A stretch of 64,000 bases of DNA, taken from contig JAVLUZ010000713.1 of assembly GCA_036768485.1 (NCBI GenBank), forward strand, positions 1-64,000, given 5' to 3'. The notes beneath the pieces were generated by a model. The model worked only from the letters and a program-made list of their open reading frames with translations. It was not told the origin of the DNA and searched no databases. Origin of the DNA: Mermis nigrescens (Eukaryota; Nematoda; Enoplea; Mermithida; Mermithidae). The position numbers were made by a program, and so were the translations under genes. Numbering within the stretch: position 1 is the stretch's first letter; the number at the start of each line of letters is the position of its first letter. Below are positions 39,225 to 50,390 of this stretch, one piece after another.

Positions 39225-40780
39225 TATGTGATACTGTGTTAAAAGCTTTTTAAAAATCGATGTAAATTACATCAATAAGCAATTTTTCATCTAGGTTTTT
39301 CGACCATTTATTTTAACACTTTAAGAGCTGTGAAGCATATGATCTCATTTTCCTGAATCCAAACTGGCCATCACTAAGTAAACTACATTTATTGAGATGG
39401 GCCATTATGTTTTCTTTTACTATTGACACCATAATTTTGCATGGGACGCAGCAGAGAAATATAGGTCTGTAGTTTTCAGGGAATGACATGTCACCTTTTT
39501 TGGGTATAGGCACTACAATGGCTTTGCTCCAGACATTTGGCAGGCTTCCTGTCCAATAAGAGACTTCAAAAATTGTGGCAAGTGGTTGTGCTAAAAAAAA
39601 TTTTAGCTTCTTAACGAAAAAGGCGCATAGCCCATTGGGGTCAAAGACAGTGATGGTTTGAGACAGTTTAAAGCACCTAAAACAGAAGAAAGGTCTAATT
39701 TAACAGTAAAATTTTTTTGCATCCAATTCTACTAGGAAAATCTGGCAAAACATTATCATCGTGCAGAAAAGTTGATGCAAAACAATTGTTCAAAATGTCA
39801 GCTTTGTCAATGTCTGCAATAATAAGATCACTGTAAAAGTTTCTAAATAATAGTATTTTCTTTTTACCACTCAGACGTTTATTAACAAAAGAGTAAAAAT
39901 TCTTGAAGTTATTCGATTTCGTCAAATTACTCTCCTCATCAGTAATAAATTGCTTAGTTGTTATTTTAATCTCTTTGCTTAGGGTTTTACACTTTTCTAA
40001 GACTACAGCATTATGGTCAATTTTGTACTTCCTCCGAAGTCTCCGTTCACAGCCCTGCAACTTGTAAATAATCATAAGCAGAACATTTCCACGAGCTTTA
40101 CCTCTTTTTAGGGACAAATTCTGAAGTAACAAAATCTATTAAAAACATAACACTTTCATAAAAATTATTAACGGTTAAGCAAGAAGAAAAAACAACCGTT
40201 CATTGAACAGGTGCTAAACAAGCTTTAATGGCTTCAGATTGAAAGAATTGTCTTGAACGCTTAAAACTCTGGAGGCTCAACTTTGATTGCATGGTCTATT
40301 CCATCGTCAATTTTTAGACTTTGACTTTTGAAGAATTATGCTGTCAAATTGTGCAGTAAACTCTTGTAAACTAATACCTAATTAACAAATCAAATTTTAA
40401 TAGGTATTAGAAAATACGATTTTTGAAATCATTTGGTTTCTTTGTGGAATTCTTTGCCTGAGCAAGTTATACGAGCTCCTAACTCAAAAGTGTTTATGAT
40501 AAGATTGAAACAACTTGAGTTTGCCAATTTTCTTAAGGGCCATAATTAAGCACATTCTCTATTTGCCTCTACGTGTCCCCATCCGTCAAATTTCATTTTA
40601 CATAATAGATATTGCAATATTTAAGCAATTATACTATATTTCTTATGTAACATTTCATTTATTCGTTAACTTCCATTGATGACGAGTAAATTTTGATTTT
40701 GATTTTGAAGATAGTCATATTGTAATGGTGTATGTTTGCAGTAAATAGCATCCGATGAAGCGAAATAAAGTCGCTGCCAA

Positions 40781-40850
40781 TCAGATTCGAAACGTGGACC
40801 TCTTGCTCCAAAGCCCAGGACCTTAGCTAGCCAATTGACAGACACTGATT
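40781..40850 (-). pseudogene. tRNA-like sequence in left inverted arm
   Basis: The minus strand reads a class II (Leu/Ser-like) tRNA remnant: TTGGCTAGCTAAGGTCCTGG, then a TTTGGAGCAAGAGG segment and a B-box-like GTTTCGAATCT. No complete cloverleaf forms. Confidence 0.5.
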
Positions 40851-41047
40851 CATTTCGATAAAGAACAAAAGGTATTCGTAATGTTTTCCATTGGTTTATC
40901 TACTTATTAGGCTTAGGCTTAGTATCATGGACTGACCAAAATGTTGGTGCCAGTATTTAAAATGAGCCTGAGTAATGGGACGCAATGAGCGTAGTGAGTG
41001 AAGCGGGCGATACTAGTCGCATCCCATTGCTTAGGCTTATTTTAAAT

Positions 41048-43420
41048 CACCATTTTTCCACTTCTTGGTCTATTTGTCAACCAAAATTTTGGGCAATGGA
41101 AAAAAAATTTTGGGCTTGATTGGCATTTGTGGAAAATTTTTGTAATATCAGAATGCGTTTTAGAGAGGTAAAACTACAAAAGTTTCCAAGTGCTTTGTGA
41201 TAAACTGATTTATTTCTTACTTGTTATGAATCTTTTTGATGCACTGCGCCAATTGCAGCATTTTTATCGACAATCTGGTCTAGAACTTCACTATGATTGA
41301 AAATCCTGATCTTCTGCACGGATTTGGCTAGTTTTTGTAATGCAAAAATGCGTTTTAGAGAGCTACAGTGCTCGCCATGAATGTTTACGTTTTAATATGC
41401 TCCATATGATGATAAAGCTTGTTAAGGCTTATATGTTTAACACGTCGGTCATGCGTGGGCGGAAATAGGACCGACAAGTTGAAGATATAACCCTAACAAG
41501 CTCTAGAAGCTTATTGAAGCGTAAACATTCGTGGCGAGTAGTGTATGATTTAAAAATTTTCAAGTGCTTCGCGCCATTTGATAAATTATAATTTTTATCA
41601 TCAAACGTGACTTCAGGATTGGCTAAAATACTTTACTGAAGGAAGGAAATTCAAGTTTCGATAGAAATAATGTATACTGATCATGATATTTCTAGTAGAT
41701 CACTGGAATTTTTATACAAAAAGTGCATCAAAGACAGCTATTACAAGTGTACATAGGATTTTCTACTCAAAAAACACTGATTTTTTAGCACAGGCGCTCT
41801 ATTTTCAACGTTTATAGACCCCCAAAAACGTGGAAAAAGAGTGGAACAACTTTAAAAAAATTTGGGTCCAGTCTATAATGTCAACCAAATTGCTGGGAAA
41901 AAACGGTGTTTTGAATGCTGGCACCAAGATTTTGGTCAGTCACATGAATCTTCAGAAACAATCCGGGCGGGCGCTGCCTTATTAGTTTTCGACTTGACTC
42001 AGTTTTAACCAGTTAGGTGGCAGCTTTCACCTAATACTACTTGTTGTGTACATCACCATTTTTGTCCACGTTTTGGTCTATTTGTCAACCAAAATTATGG
42101 GAAATGGAAAAAATTTTTGGGCTTGTTTGGCATTTGTGGAAAATTTTTGTAATGGTAGAATGCGTTTTAGAGGGGTACAACTTCAAAGAATTTCCGGCGC
42201 TTCGCACCAAATTGATTTAATTCTTACTTAAGCAGAGCTGCACCAATCCCCGCATTTATGTCGACAATCTGGTCTAGAACTTCACTACAATTGGAAATCC
42301 TTATCTTCTTCACGGATTTCTTTAGTTTTTGTAATGTAAAAATGCGTTTTAGAGAGCTAAAATTTCAAAATTTTCTGATGCTCCGCGCCGTTTGATAAAT
42401 TATAGTATTTATTGTCAAAAGTGACTTCAGAATTGGCTAAAATGATTTACTGAAGGAAGAAAATTCAAGTTTCAACAGAAATAACATATACCGATCGTGA
42501 TATTTACAGTAGAGCGCGAAATTTTTATACAAATATTGCATCAAAAATCGCTGTTACATGTGTTTGTGTACATAGGATTTTCTACTTAAAAGAACACTAA
42601 TTTTTTTAGCACAGGCGCTCTATTTTTAACGTTTTTAGACTTCCTAAAAACGTGGAAAAAAGTGGAGAAAAATTTTGGGTCTGGTCTATAATGTCAACCA
42701 AATTGCTGGAAAAAAACGGTGTTCTGAATGCTGGCACCAAGATTTTGGTCAGTCACATGAATTTTCAGAAACAATCCAAGTGCTGCCTTATTAGCTTTCG
42801 GCATGACTCAGTTTGAACCAGTTAGGTGGCAGCTTCTACTTAATACTACTTGTTAGGTACATCACCGTTTTTTTCCACTTTTTGGTCTATTTGTTAACCA
42901 GAATTTAGGAGAACGGAAAAAATTTTTGGGCTTGTTTGGCATTTGTGGAAAATTTTTGTAATGGTAGAATGCGTTTTAGAGGGGTAAAACTTCGAGAAAA
43001 TTTTGGCGCTTCGCGCCAAATTGATTTTATTCTTACTTCTTATTAATCTTTAAGTCGCACCATGCCAATCACAGCATTTTTATCGACAATCTGGTCTAGA
43101 GCTTCACTACGATTGAAAATCCTTTTCTTCTGCACGAATTTGGTTAGTTTTTGTAATGTAAAAATGCGTTTTAGAGAGCTAAAATTACAAAATTTCCTGA
43201 TGCTTCGCGCCATTTGATAAATTATAGTTTTTATTGTCAAAAGCGACTTCAGAATTGGCCTAAATGCTTTACTGAAGGAAGAAAATTCATGTTTCAACAG
43301 AAATAATGTATACTGATCGTGATATTTCTAGTAGAGCGCAAAATTTTTATACAAAAAGTGCATCAAATGACTCTATTATACATATCTATATAAGATTTTC
43401 TACTTAAAAAACACTGATTT
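41048..43420. repeat. Three tandem units of about 815-830 bp
   Basis: Unit 1 is 41048-42055 (829 bp without its 178-bp insertion), unit 2 is 42056-42868, and unit 3 is 42869-43420 (truncated). Each opens with TTTTTCCAC and TTGGTCTATTTGT and carries GCGTTTTAGAGRGGTA, GGCGCTTCGCGCC-type palindromes (about 42199, 43005) and ACAATCTGGTCTAGA. Confidence 0.85.
41366..41543. mobile_element. 178-bp TA-flanked TIR element, copy B
   Basis: CAGTGCTCGCCATGAATG to GGCGAGTAGTG; TA at 41364-41365 and 41544-41545. Units 2 and 3 of the tandem array have the empty site (GAGAGCTAAAATT), so the boundaries are confirmed by direct comparison. Confidence 0.93.
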
Positions 43421-43436
43421 TTTGGGCAGTAATTAT

Positions 43437-43612
43437 TTGCAGTCAATTGCACGTAATATAGCGCACAATGTAAAATTATATGCAGTCAAGAACCAGCGGC
43501 CTACACTGCAGGTAATATAGCACACAATATAAAATTATATGCAGTCAAAAACCAGCGGCCTAGACTGCAGGTAATGTAGCACACAATGTGATATTATATG
43601 CAGTCAAGTTCA
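43437..43612. repeat. Tandem repeat, about 65 bp x 2.7
   Basis: The unit contains ATATGCAGTCAA, CCAGCGGCCTA, CTGCAGGTAAT and AGCACACAAT. Confidence 0.85.
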
Positions 43613-44052
43613 ATGTTTATTGATATGGGAAGCTGGCGCTTTGCTCGCATTTCAACCTGTAGTAGATGGTTTTAGGAGGCACTTTCATTTGAGATGGTCT
43701 GGAAGATTTGCTTCCTCAATAGGGAATGTTTTTTTGTGCTGCATGGGTAGCAGCTTCAATAGCTGCCCATCCACCCATTAGCGCATTTTGATGGGCCAGT
43801 GTAAGCTCTAGTCCTGCATGATAGATATTGCGTAGCTGTTGCTGTTCCTGAAATGAAAAATGAAATGAAATAGCTTTTTGCAACAGGGACAGAATTAAAA
43901 CAATACAAATTTAGTCAAATTGTAAAAATGAAAAAATCGAAGTAAATACAATAAAATGACGTCAATGCAATGCAATTTGAACTATAAATTACTGTGATAA
44001 GACAATGTGTTATATCAATAACCTGCGCAAGGACTATAAAGGCGGTCTGCAC

Positions 44053-44690
44053 TTACTTATAGTCTAAGGTAAAACTAATTTTCTCTAAACGACTGCTAAA
44101 GGAGGGAAAGTTCGGGGCATTAACAACTTCTTCTGGCAAACTATTCCAAAGAGGAGTGAGTCCATTTGCAAAACAGAACATCTTCAAATTCAAGCGAGAT
44201 TTTGGTATTTTTAGCTTTACCAAGTTAACTGATCGAGTAATGTCATTACACACCGTGAACAACTCGTTAAAATCTGTGTCTATGAGACCCTAGTAAATTT
44301 TATAGGCCACCAATAGATCATGATGGACTCGATGCAACTGAAGTGAGTCTAATTTAAGAAAATCTAAACATTCCTCATAGCTCAAAAAAGGAAAATTTAG
44401 GACCCTTCTAGTAAGATATCTTTGAACTCTCTCATTACATTTCACGTCTTGCTTTTTGTGTGGTGACTAAATAACCGTGCAATAATTTAGTAAAGGTCGG
44501 ATATACATTTTATAAGCCATAACAAGCAGTTCAGCACGTTTAGCCTTAAATGCTCGAAAAATCAGTGACATCCTAAAATATGCACTTTTAACTATAAGTG
44601 CAATGTGCTGCGAAAAATCCATATATTCATTTAAAAGAAGACCTAATTCTTTTAGGGGAATTGCTTTACGGCTAAAGTTTCTTATGTGGT
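44053..44690 (-). pseudogene. Non-LTR retrotransposon RT C-terminal end
   Basis: The minus strand reads, in order, RMSLIFRAFKAKRAELL, YKMYIRPLLNYCT, ERVQRYLTRRVL, LSYEECLDFLKLDSLQLHR, then 44262-44053 with LTPLWNSLPEEVVNAP and FSSRLEK to a stop. This is the conserved C-terminal region of CR1/jockey-type RTs. At least two stops (one in YKIY*GLID) interrupt it. It is a different copy from the one at 37-40 kb, which ends before this region. Confidence 0.8.
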
Positions 44691-44692
44691 TT

Positions 44693-45030
44693 TGTCTCCG
44701 ATTTTGCTAAAAATAATTTTTTCTGATAGATTCAAGGACGCTGAGGCCAGAAATGAAAAGCATTAAGGGGGCTGACGAATATTTGTGGAGATAGAGCCCT
44801 TCAAACTTGCAAAAAACGTGATTATTTTGATGTTATTAGGGCTCCATCTCCACAAATATTCGTCAGCCCCCTAAACGCTTTTGTTTTCTGGACTCAGCGT
44901 TGTTGAATCTATCAGAAAAAATTATTTTTAGGAGAATCGGTGACAAAAAAAAATTTCTGAATAAAAAAAATTATGCAAAAAAAATTATGCTAAACCCCAT
45001 TTTTAACATTTCTACATTACAGTTCTGACA
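44693..45030. repeat. Hairpin element, copy 1 (left arm truncated)
   Basis: Arms meet at about 44830. GGGGGCTGACGAATATTTGTG and its reverse complement flank the centre. The right arm continues to TACATTACAGTTCTGAC. Confidence 0.85.
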
Positions 45031-45355
45031 TTAAAAAAGTGTAAAAACACTGTTTTCGGGAAAATTGAGAAAAAACCATATTAGATAAAATTTGGTGATT
45101 AGATCCATGCGAGCTAAATTTTTGGCAAATAGATATATACTTGCCCACAACTCACCAGCTTGCTGATACGAACATCTTAGGCTTAGGCTTAGAAAGTGTA
45201 TTCACATTGGTGCCAGCTGATGGTCTAAGCCTGAGACAATTTTTGCCCCAATTGTGCCTTAGGCTTAGATCATCAACTGGCACCAATTTGATATGCACGG
45301 CAAGTCTAAAATAATAACTGTGATGAATCGATTACACCCTGCTTCGGCTTTGTTG

Positions 45356-45764
45356 ACGTCAGAACTGTAATGAAGAAATGTTAAAAATTGGGTTTAGCAT
45401 AATTTTTTTGCATAATTTTTTTTTCAAAAAATTTTTTGTCACCGATTCTCCTAAAAACAATTTTTTCTGATAGATTCGAGGACGTTGAGTCCAGAAAAAC
45501 AAAGCGTTTAGGCGGTTGACGAATATTTGTGGAGATAGAGCCCTTAGAGCATTGAAATAATCACGTTTTTTTGCAAGTTTGAGGGGCTCTATCTCCACAA
45601 ATATTCGTCAGCCCCTAAACGCTTTTTTCTGGACTCAGTGTCCTCGAATCTATCAGAAAAAAGTATTTTTAGGAGAATCGGAGACAAAAAATTTTTTGAA
45701 AAAATTATGCAAAAAAATTATGCTAAACCCCATTTTTAACATTTCTACATTACAGTTCTGATGT
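45356..45764. repeat. Hairpin element, copy 2, near-complete palindrome of about 409 bp
   Basis: Ends TCAGAACTGTAATGAAGAAATG and its inverse. Arms of about 195 bp pair nearly throughout, around a short loop near 45545-45580. The mirrored open frames on both strands are a consequence. Confidence 0.9.
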
Positions 45765-45857
45765 TAAAAAAGCATAAAAACGCTGTTTTCGGGAAAATTG
45801 AGAAAAATCATATTAGATAAAATTTGGTGATTAGATCCATGCGAGCTATATTTGACT

Positions 45858-46860
45858 AAACTTTACTTCATGGTGTGAACGGAAAACTTGCAGATGTACG
45901 TGGAAAGGAGCGATATTGATTGAAATGAGGAGGACATGCAAAAAGAAGAGGCGCTGGAAAAAATTTTATGAAAAACGGACCAATATTGGTGAAGATAGAG
46001 TTACTCAGTATATATAGCTACATTAAACTGAGGTATTTGACAGTTCACCAAAAATGTTCCGAATTTGGGCTTAAAACATATTTATCTGACATTTTTAAGG
46101 TCGCTGATTACGAAAAAATAACTTTTATTGCACCAAAAAAAATTTGTTTGAAAATTTTTAAATTTGAAAAAAAAAACAATTCTGGAAATTCAAGTTTCTG
46201 CATAAATGATGCTTAGGCTTAGGCTTAATTTTTCTAACAAGGTGTTTTCGGCTGCTTAGGTCGAGGTGGCTCCCGCTTAGGTCGAGGTATAGATGCTTAG
46301 GTCAACGTATAGATGCTTAGGTCGATGTACAGATGCTCAGGTCGATGTATAGATGCTGAGACCTAAGTTGGGTACTTGTTATTCTGCATTCCACTGTTTG
46401 AATCTTCAAATGGTTGGAACTTTAAGATAATCCAAAAATGCTGTTTGAATCGTATTTAAGTTGAAATATTTAACTGGATGTAAACAATGCTAAAAATAGT
46501 GAAATTTAAAAAAATTACATGAAAATTTGGGCAAAAAATTACAAAAAATTTTTCTTTAATCTTGGTTTGCGCGCACTATAACTTAATTTTTTGTAATCTG
46601 CGACCTTGAAAATGGCAGGAAAATATTAATTGGTAAAAATTGGAAACTTTTGATAAACTGCTGAAATTCCTTAAAGTGGCTCAAAATGGTGAATGTCGAA
46701 GTATGATGTTTGAAGTACCGTAACTCTGTGAGTTTAGTATGGATTTGGTTTATTATTTTTTTCCGCGTCTTTTGGTGACACAAAGTATCGTTTTTGCGCA
46801 ATTGTATGGCAGTTCTGCCGGAATGGCGCAAAATCGGTTCACACCATATTCTTCAAAAAC
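45858..46860. repeat. Diverged inverted repeat pair around a minisatellite
   Basis: About 45858-46210 and 46583-46855 are diverged inverted copies (GGTGTGAACGGA, AAGGTCGCTGATTAC). Open frames in them are not recognised as protein families. Confidence 0.5.
46250..46370. repeat. 20-bp minisatellite, about 5 units of GCTTAGGTCGATGTATAGAT
   Basis: Five imperfect units; the first two are diverged. It follows directly on a GCTTAGGCTTAGGCTTA run, suggesting it grew from that motif. Confidence 0.85.
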
Positions 46861-47149
46861 TCCCTATATTTTTGGCAAATAGATATATACTTTCCCACAA
46901 CTCACCAGCTTGCTTATACGAACATCTTAGGCTTAGGCTTAGAAAGTGTATTCACATTGGTGCCAGCTGATGGTCTAAGCCTGAGACAATTGATGTAAAA
47001 ATTGCGGAGCGAGCGAAGCAGCGGAGCAATTTTGCCCCAATGTGCCTTAGGCTTAGATCATCAGCTGGCACCAATTTGATATGCACGGCAAGTCTAAAAT
47101 AATAACCGTGATGAATCGATTACACCCTGCATCGGCTTTGTTAACGTCA

Positions 47150-47470
47150 GAATTGTAATGAAGAAATGTTAAAAATTGGGTTTAGCATAATTTTTTTTTG
47201 CATAATTTTTTCAAAAAATTTTTTTGTCACCGATTCTCTAAAAACAATTTTTTCTGATAGATTCGAGGACGTTGAGTCCAGAAAAACAAAGCGTTTAGGC
47301 GGTTGACGAATATTTGTGGAGATAGAGCCCTTAGAACATTGAAATAATCACGTGTTTTCAAGTTTGAAGGGCTCTATCTCCACAAATATTCGTCAACCCC
47401 CAAACGCTTTTTCTGGACTCAGTGTCCTCGAATCTATCAGAAAAAGTATTTTCAGGAGAATCGAAGACAA
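47150..47470. repeat. Hairpin element, copy 3 (right arm shortened)
   Basis: Same left arm as 45356. The loop region at about 47345-47360 is shortened and the right arm breaks off at GAGAATCGAAGACAAAACC. 45118-45240 and 46871-46990 are direct repeats preceding copies 2 and 3. Confidence 0.85.
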
Positions 47471-48258
47471 AACCATATTAGAAAAAATTCCTTGCTTTAC
47501 TTTAGTGGAAATAAAAATATACAGCAAATACATATAATACCGGAAAAAATGGTGTGTGGCGACAGCAATTGCTTGCGGATTCAGATTGGTGCCAGAAATG
47601 GGTCAGCCTAAGACATAAATGGAGCGAAAATTGCTCCGCTCGCTTCGCTCGCTCAGCAATTTTCGCTTCATTTATCTCCGGCTTAGCACATGCGCTGGCA
47701 TCAATGGGAATGCACATAACTAAGCCTAAGCCTAAGACAATGGTTACCCCGCTCAGTCCACAGTCCGCCGACGCTTCGGAGACTTATCCGAAACATTCCC
47801 AAATGCTTTTCGGAATCCTTATTTCACATTGTCGAATAAACTTTGAAGCATTTTATTTCCACTAAAATAGAACAATTCCCGGAATGAGGACAAGAACTGC
47901 AACAGCTACTTACTATCTATCATGCAGGACCAGAGCTTATGCTGGCCCATCAAAATGCGCTAATGGGTGACTGGGCAGCTACTCAAGCTGCTGTTCTTGC
48001 CGCGAAAAAAAACTTTACCTATTGAGGAAGCAAATCAGCCAGACCATTCCAAATAAAAGTGCCTTCTAAAATTATCTACTACAGGCTAAAATGTGACGCT
48101 CGCTCCGCTCGTCGCATCCCATTACTCAGGCTTAGGTAGGTATTTCAAACGCTGGCACCAACATTTTGGTCAGTCCATGATTATAAGCCTAAGCCTAATC
48201 AGCTGGTAAACCAGCAAAACATTACGAATACCTTACAATCTTTATCGAAATTAACCAG

Positions 48259-48323
48259 CGTTAGTCGATTGGTCATGGTTCTGGACTTTAGAGCAAGAGG
48301 TCCACGTTTCGAATCCGACTGCC
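48259..48323 (+). pseudogene. tRNA-like sequence in right inverted arm
   Basis: GTTAGTCGATTGGTCATGG, a GGACTTTAG segment and GTTTCGAATCC B-box resemble a class II tRNA (Leu/Ser-like). It mirrors 40781-40850. Not foldable as a complete tRNA. Confidence 0.5.
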
Positions 48324-48353
48324 AGCAACTTTCTCTCGTTTCCTCTGATGCTA

Positions 48354-48962
48354 CCGACTGCACACACACGCCCTTATAATATGACTATGTTACTACATAT
48401 AACTGAAAATAATTACTACCGATTTTTTAAGACACACGCTCTATTAATAACGGCAGCGGCTATTCGCATGGCCGTGCAAATAGTTCTTGGTCTATTCGTA
48501 CATAGTTCTACAGTAAACAAATACATACTGATGATTGCGCGATCAAGCTAACCTGCGTTTATAATTCATAGGGATTGTGCGATATCGCTAAACTCACCAA
48601 TTTTATGCTGTTATTGCGTTCATTACTATAATTATTTTAATCGTATCCTCTACTATTATTGTCTTCACCATTTTAGTCATTTTAACCATCATGATTTACG
48701 TTTATTGAATAAAAATTGCTTATTGTACGGACTGTGAAAGTTGTTGGTCGCTTATCTTTCAGCGAAAAGCTACAATATTTATGCGCACACCAAGATAGGT
48801 ACTGAAGATATCTGGTGCAGTAAATCGAGTTTTAAGGATTGATGAGCGGCAACGGAAAACATCAATAAAATACGTACATTTCTAAACTTATACATGCATA
48901 GGTGCATAGGTATGTATATGTATGCATGTATGTATGCACTTATGTACATATGTAGGTACATA
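48354..48962. other. No gene; TATG-rich microsatellite at 48885-48965
   Basis: Irregular TATG/CATA repeats (ATGTATGTATGCAC) at the right end. Otherwise AT-rich. Confidence 0.5.
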
Positions 48963-49496
48963 TAGTTTGTTTCATTTATCCAAGAGCTTTTTCAGTGGGT
49001 AAATGTTTTTGGAGGCTACAGTAACTATTTCTTATTTACTGTAGGTCGTTCGTTCGAGCTCATTGTAATTGCATAGCAAAGGAGGATTTTTCAATAAAAT
49101 TTTTGCGGTATAATTTATTCCCGTCTCCTAACAGATTAATCAACTTGTTTGCAGAGAAAAGTCGCGCATGCCTAACACTAACGCAATAGACTAATATTTT
49201 AAGAAGCGCCGCGAACTTCCACATATCACTGAGTGGTAAAACGTGTGCTTGACGTCGAAACAACCCGGGTTCGATTCCAGCTCTACCTTTTTATTTAGCG
49301 CACTTACTGTAGTATGTCCCGCACTGTTTAAATGCTGGAGTTGAATTTATATAGACGCTCTAATGTATTAAAAATAGAAGCGTACCGTCTGCTCGCCCTC
49401 ACTGAGCTTATCTATCGAATTACAGTTTCCTTTTGCTTACTGTAGCTTTCAAAGAAATTTACTGAAAAAGCTCTCGAATAAATGAAAGAGGCTATA
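48963..49496 (+). mobile_element. Complete tRNA-containing TIR element, 534 bp
   Basis: Left TATAGTTTGTTTCATTTATCC and the reverse complement of the right end, TATAGCCTCTTTCATTTATTC, pair. Both continue through AGAGCTTTTTCAGT and GGCTACAGTA, about 55 bp in all. The centre contains a tRNA-like sequence. TSD is unclear (possibly TA or TATA). Related to 1-295 and 51965-52895. Confidence 0.8.
49217..49290 (+). pseudogene. tRNA-like sequence inside TIR element
   Basis: A-box-like CACTGAGTGGTAAAACG, anticodon-region TTGACGT and B-box GGGTTCGATTCC are at tRNA spacing. The anticodon stem pairs poorly, so probably not a functional tRNA, but RNA polymerase III boxes look intact. Confidence 0.6.
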
Positions 49497-49775
49497 TAGC
49501 CTGTTTCATTTAACTTTGCGGTTTTCTATAAAATTTTTGGGCAAAAATTAGGCTACAAAAGCGGTTTAAACTTTTGATGCAGTAATGTGGCTTAACACTG
49601 GCAATAACATGCGCCCCCAAGTGACTCGACATACTGTAGAATATCATATCAATTGTATTACTTTAAAACACTTCTGTAGTCATTTTAAATTTTTTCAAAA
49701 ACCTCAAAGCACAATTGTGGCCAATAAGCTGATCGATATTTGATAATTTGATAATGGCTAAAGAGCCAGAAAAGG
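49497..49775. other. Fragment of the TIR element family
   Basis: 49492-49580 (CTGTTTCATTTAACTTTGCGG) resembles 52273-52340. No gene. Confidence 0.45.
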
Positions 49776-50390
49776 CCCAGGAACCTATCATAGGAAGCGC
49801 GTTAGCGCGTACCTACAATATACTTGGGTACCCTTAACACCTGTGCACCCCCCACAGCTATAACAGGACATATCTAGAACGTGCGGGTTTTTTAAAAGAT
49901 AGATAATAAAAAAATTCGCTGCCCGTGTTCTTTTGTTTTTCTTGAAACTCAAAACTGGCTGTGTAAAGATGGTGTAAAGTTTTTGTGTAATGTCATAACA
50001 TAGGATGAATTTTGGGAGGTTTTTAGACGGCAAGTGGACAACTCAGTATTGACTCCTCAAGTAAATGAATAGCACAGAGTTGTAGAGGAAGGGATGCTCC
50101 AAATTGTCTTTTTTTTTGTTTGTTGAAATTCGCATTAGTTCTCGAATGGCAGTGTAAAGAGTGCGAAACTCTGGGGGTAAAAAAGCACATTTTGGTCGAG
50201 TTTTCAACCTGCTTATGTCTGATACTAACTCCGGTTTTGAGTATTTTAAAATGTTTTCTGACAGAAATGTAAAGCGGATCAAGGGCTACATTCTGCGCAC
50301 AAGCAAAGTCTTCGACGCTCTATGGTGAGTTAGATCCTGGGGTTTAAAGTTTACACTCTAGTTGATAGTGTAAAAAACGGATTTTAACTA
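49776..50390 (-). repeat. Inverted copy of the 6180-6740 repeat
   Basis: GCGCGTTAGCGCGTACC, CAATATACTTGGGTACCC, AAATTCGCTGCCCGTG and GTTTTCTGACAGAAATGTA match the distal part of the 4-6.7 kb array in reverse. Confidence 0.8.

Larger units (their letters stand above)
37190..40150 (-). pseudogene. Non-LTR retrotransposon RT (CR1/L2/jockey-like), decayed and interrupted
   Basis: Minus-strand frames give a typical non-LTR order. 40132-39695 is the region upstream of RT. 39513-39313 has PIPKKGDMSFPENYRPI and GQFGFRK. About 39290-39230 has an IDVIYIDF-type block. 37892-37690 has SGVPQGRVLGPTMFLLYIND. About 37677-37666 encodes FSDD at the catalytic YADD position. The thumb region, with KDLGVLISKNLKS, runs to about 37200. 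There are several stops and a frameshift near 37690. A Tc1/mariner element (37906-39224) splits the RT. No endonuclease domain is visible upstream, so it is 5'-truncated or diverged. Inactive. Confidence 0.85.
40746..48353. mobile_element. About 7.6-kb structure bounded by 270-300-bp inverted repeats
   Basis: Left arm 40746 to about 41048 and right arm about 48085-48353 are inverted copies. Shared blocks: ATTCGAAACGTGGACCTCTTG, GGTATTCGTAATGTTTT, TTAGGCTTAGGCTTA, CATGGACTGACCAAAATG and GAGTAATGGGA. Inside lie 815-bp tandem units, a non-LTR RT tail, three hairpin elements and a further inverted pair (43640-43860 with 47885-48100). No transposase is visible. It may be one giant non-autonomous element or a composite. 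Confidence 0.6.

Noticed and set aside
45359..45761. Mirrored 79- and 60-codon frames
   Set aside because: Both derive from a palindrome, giving the same peptide on both strands.
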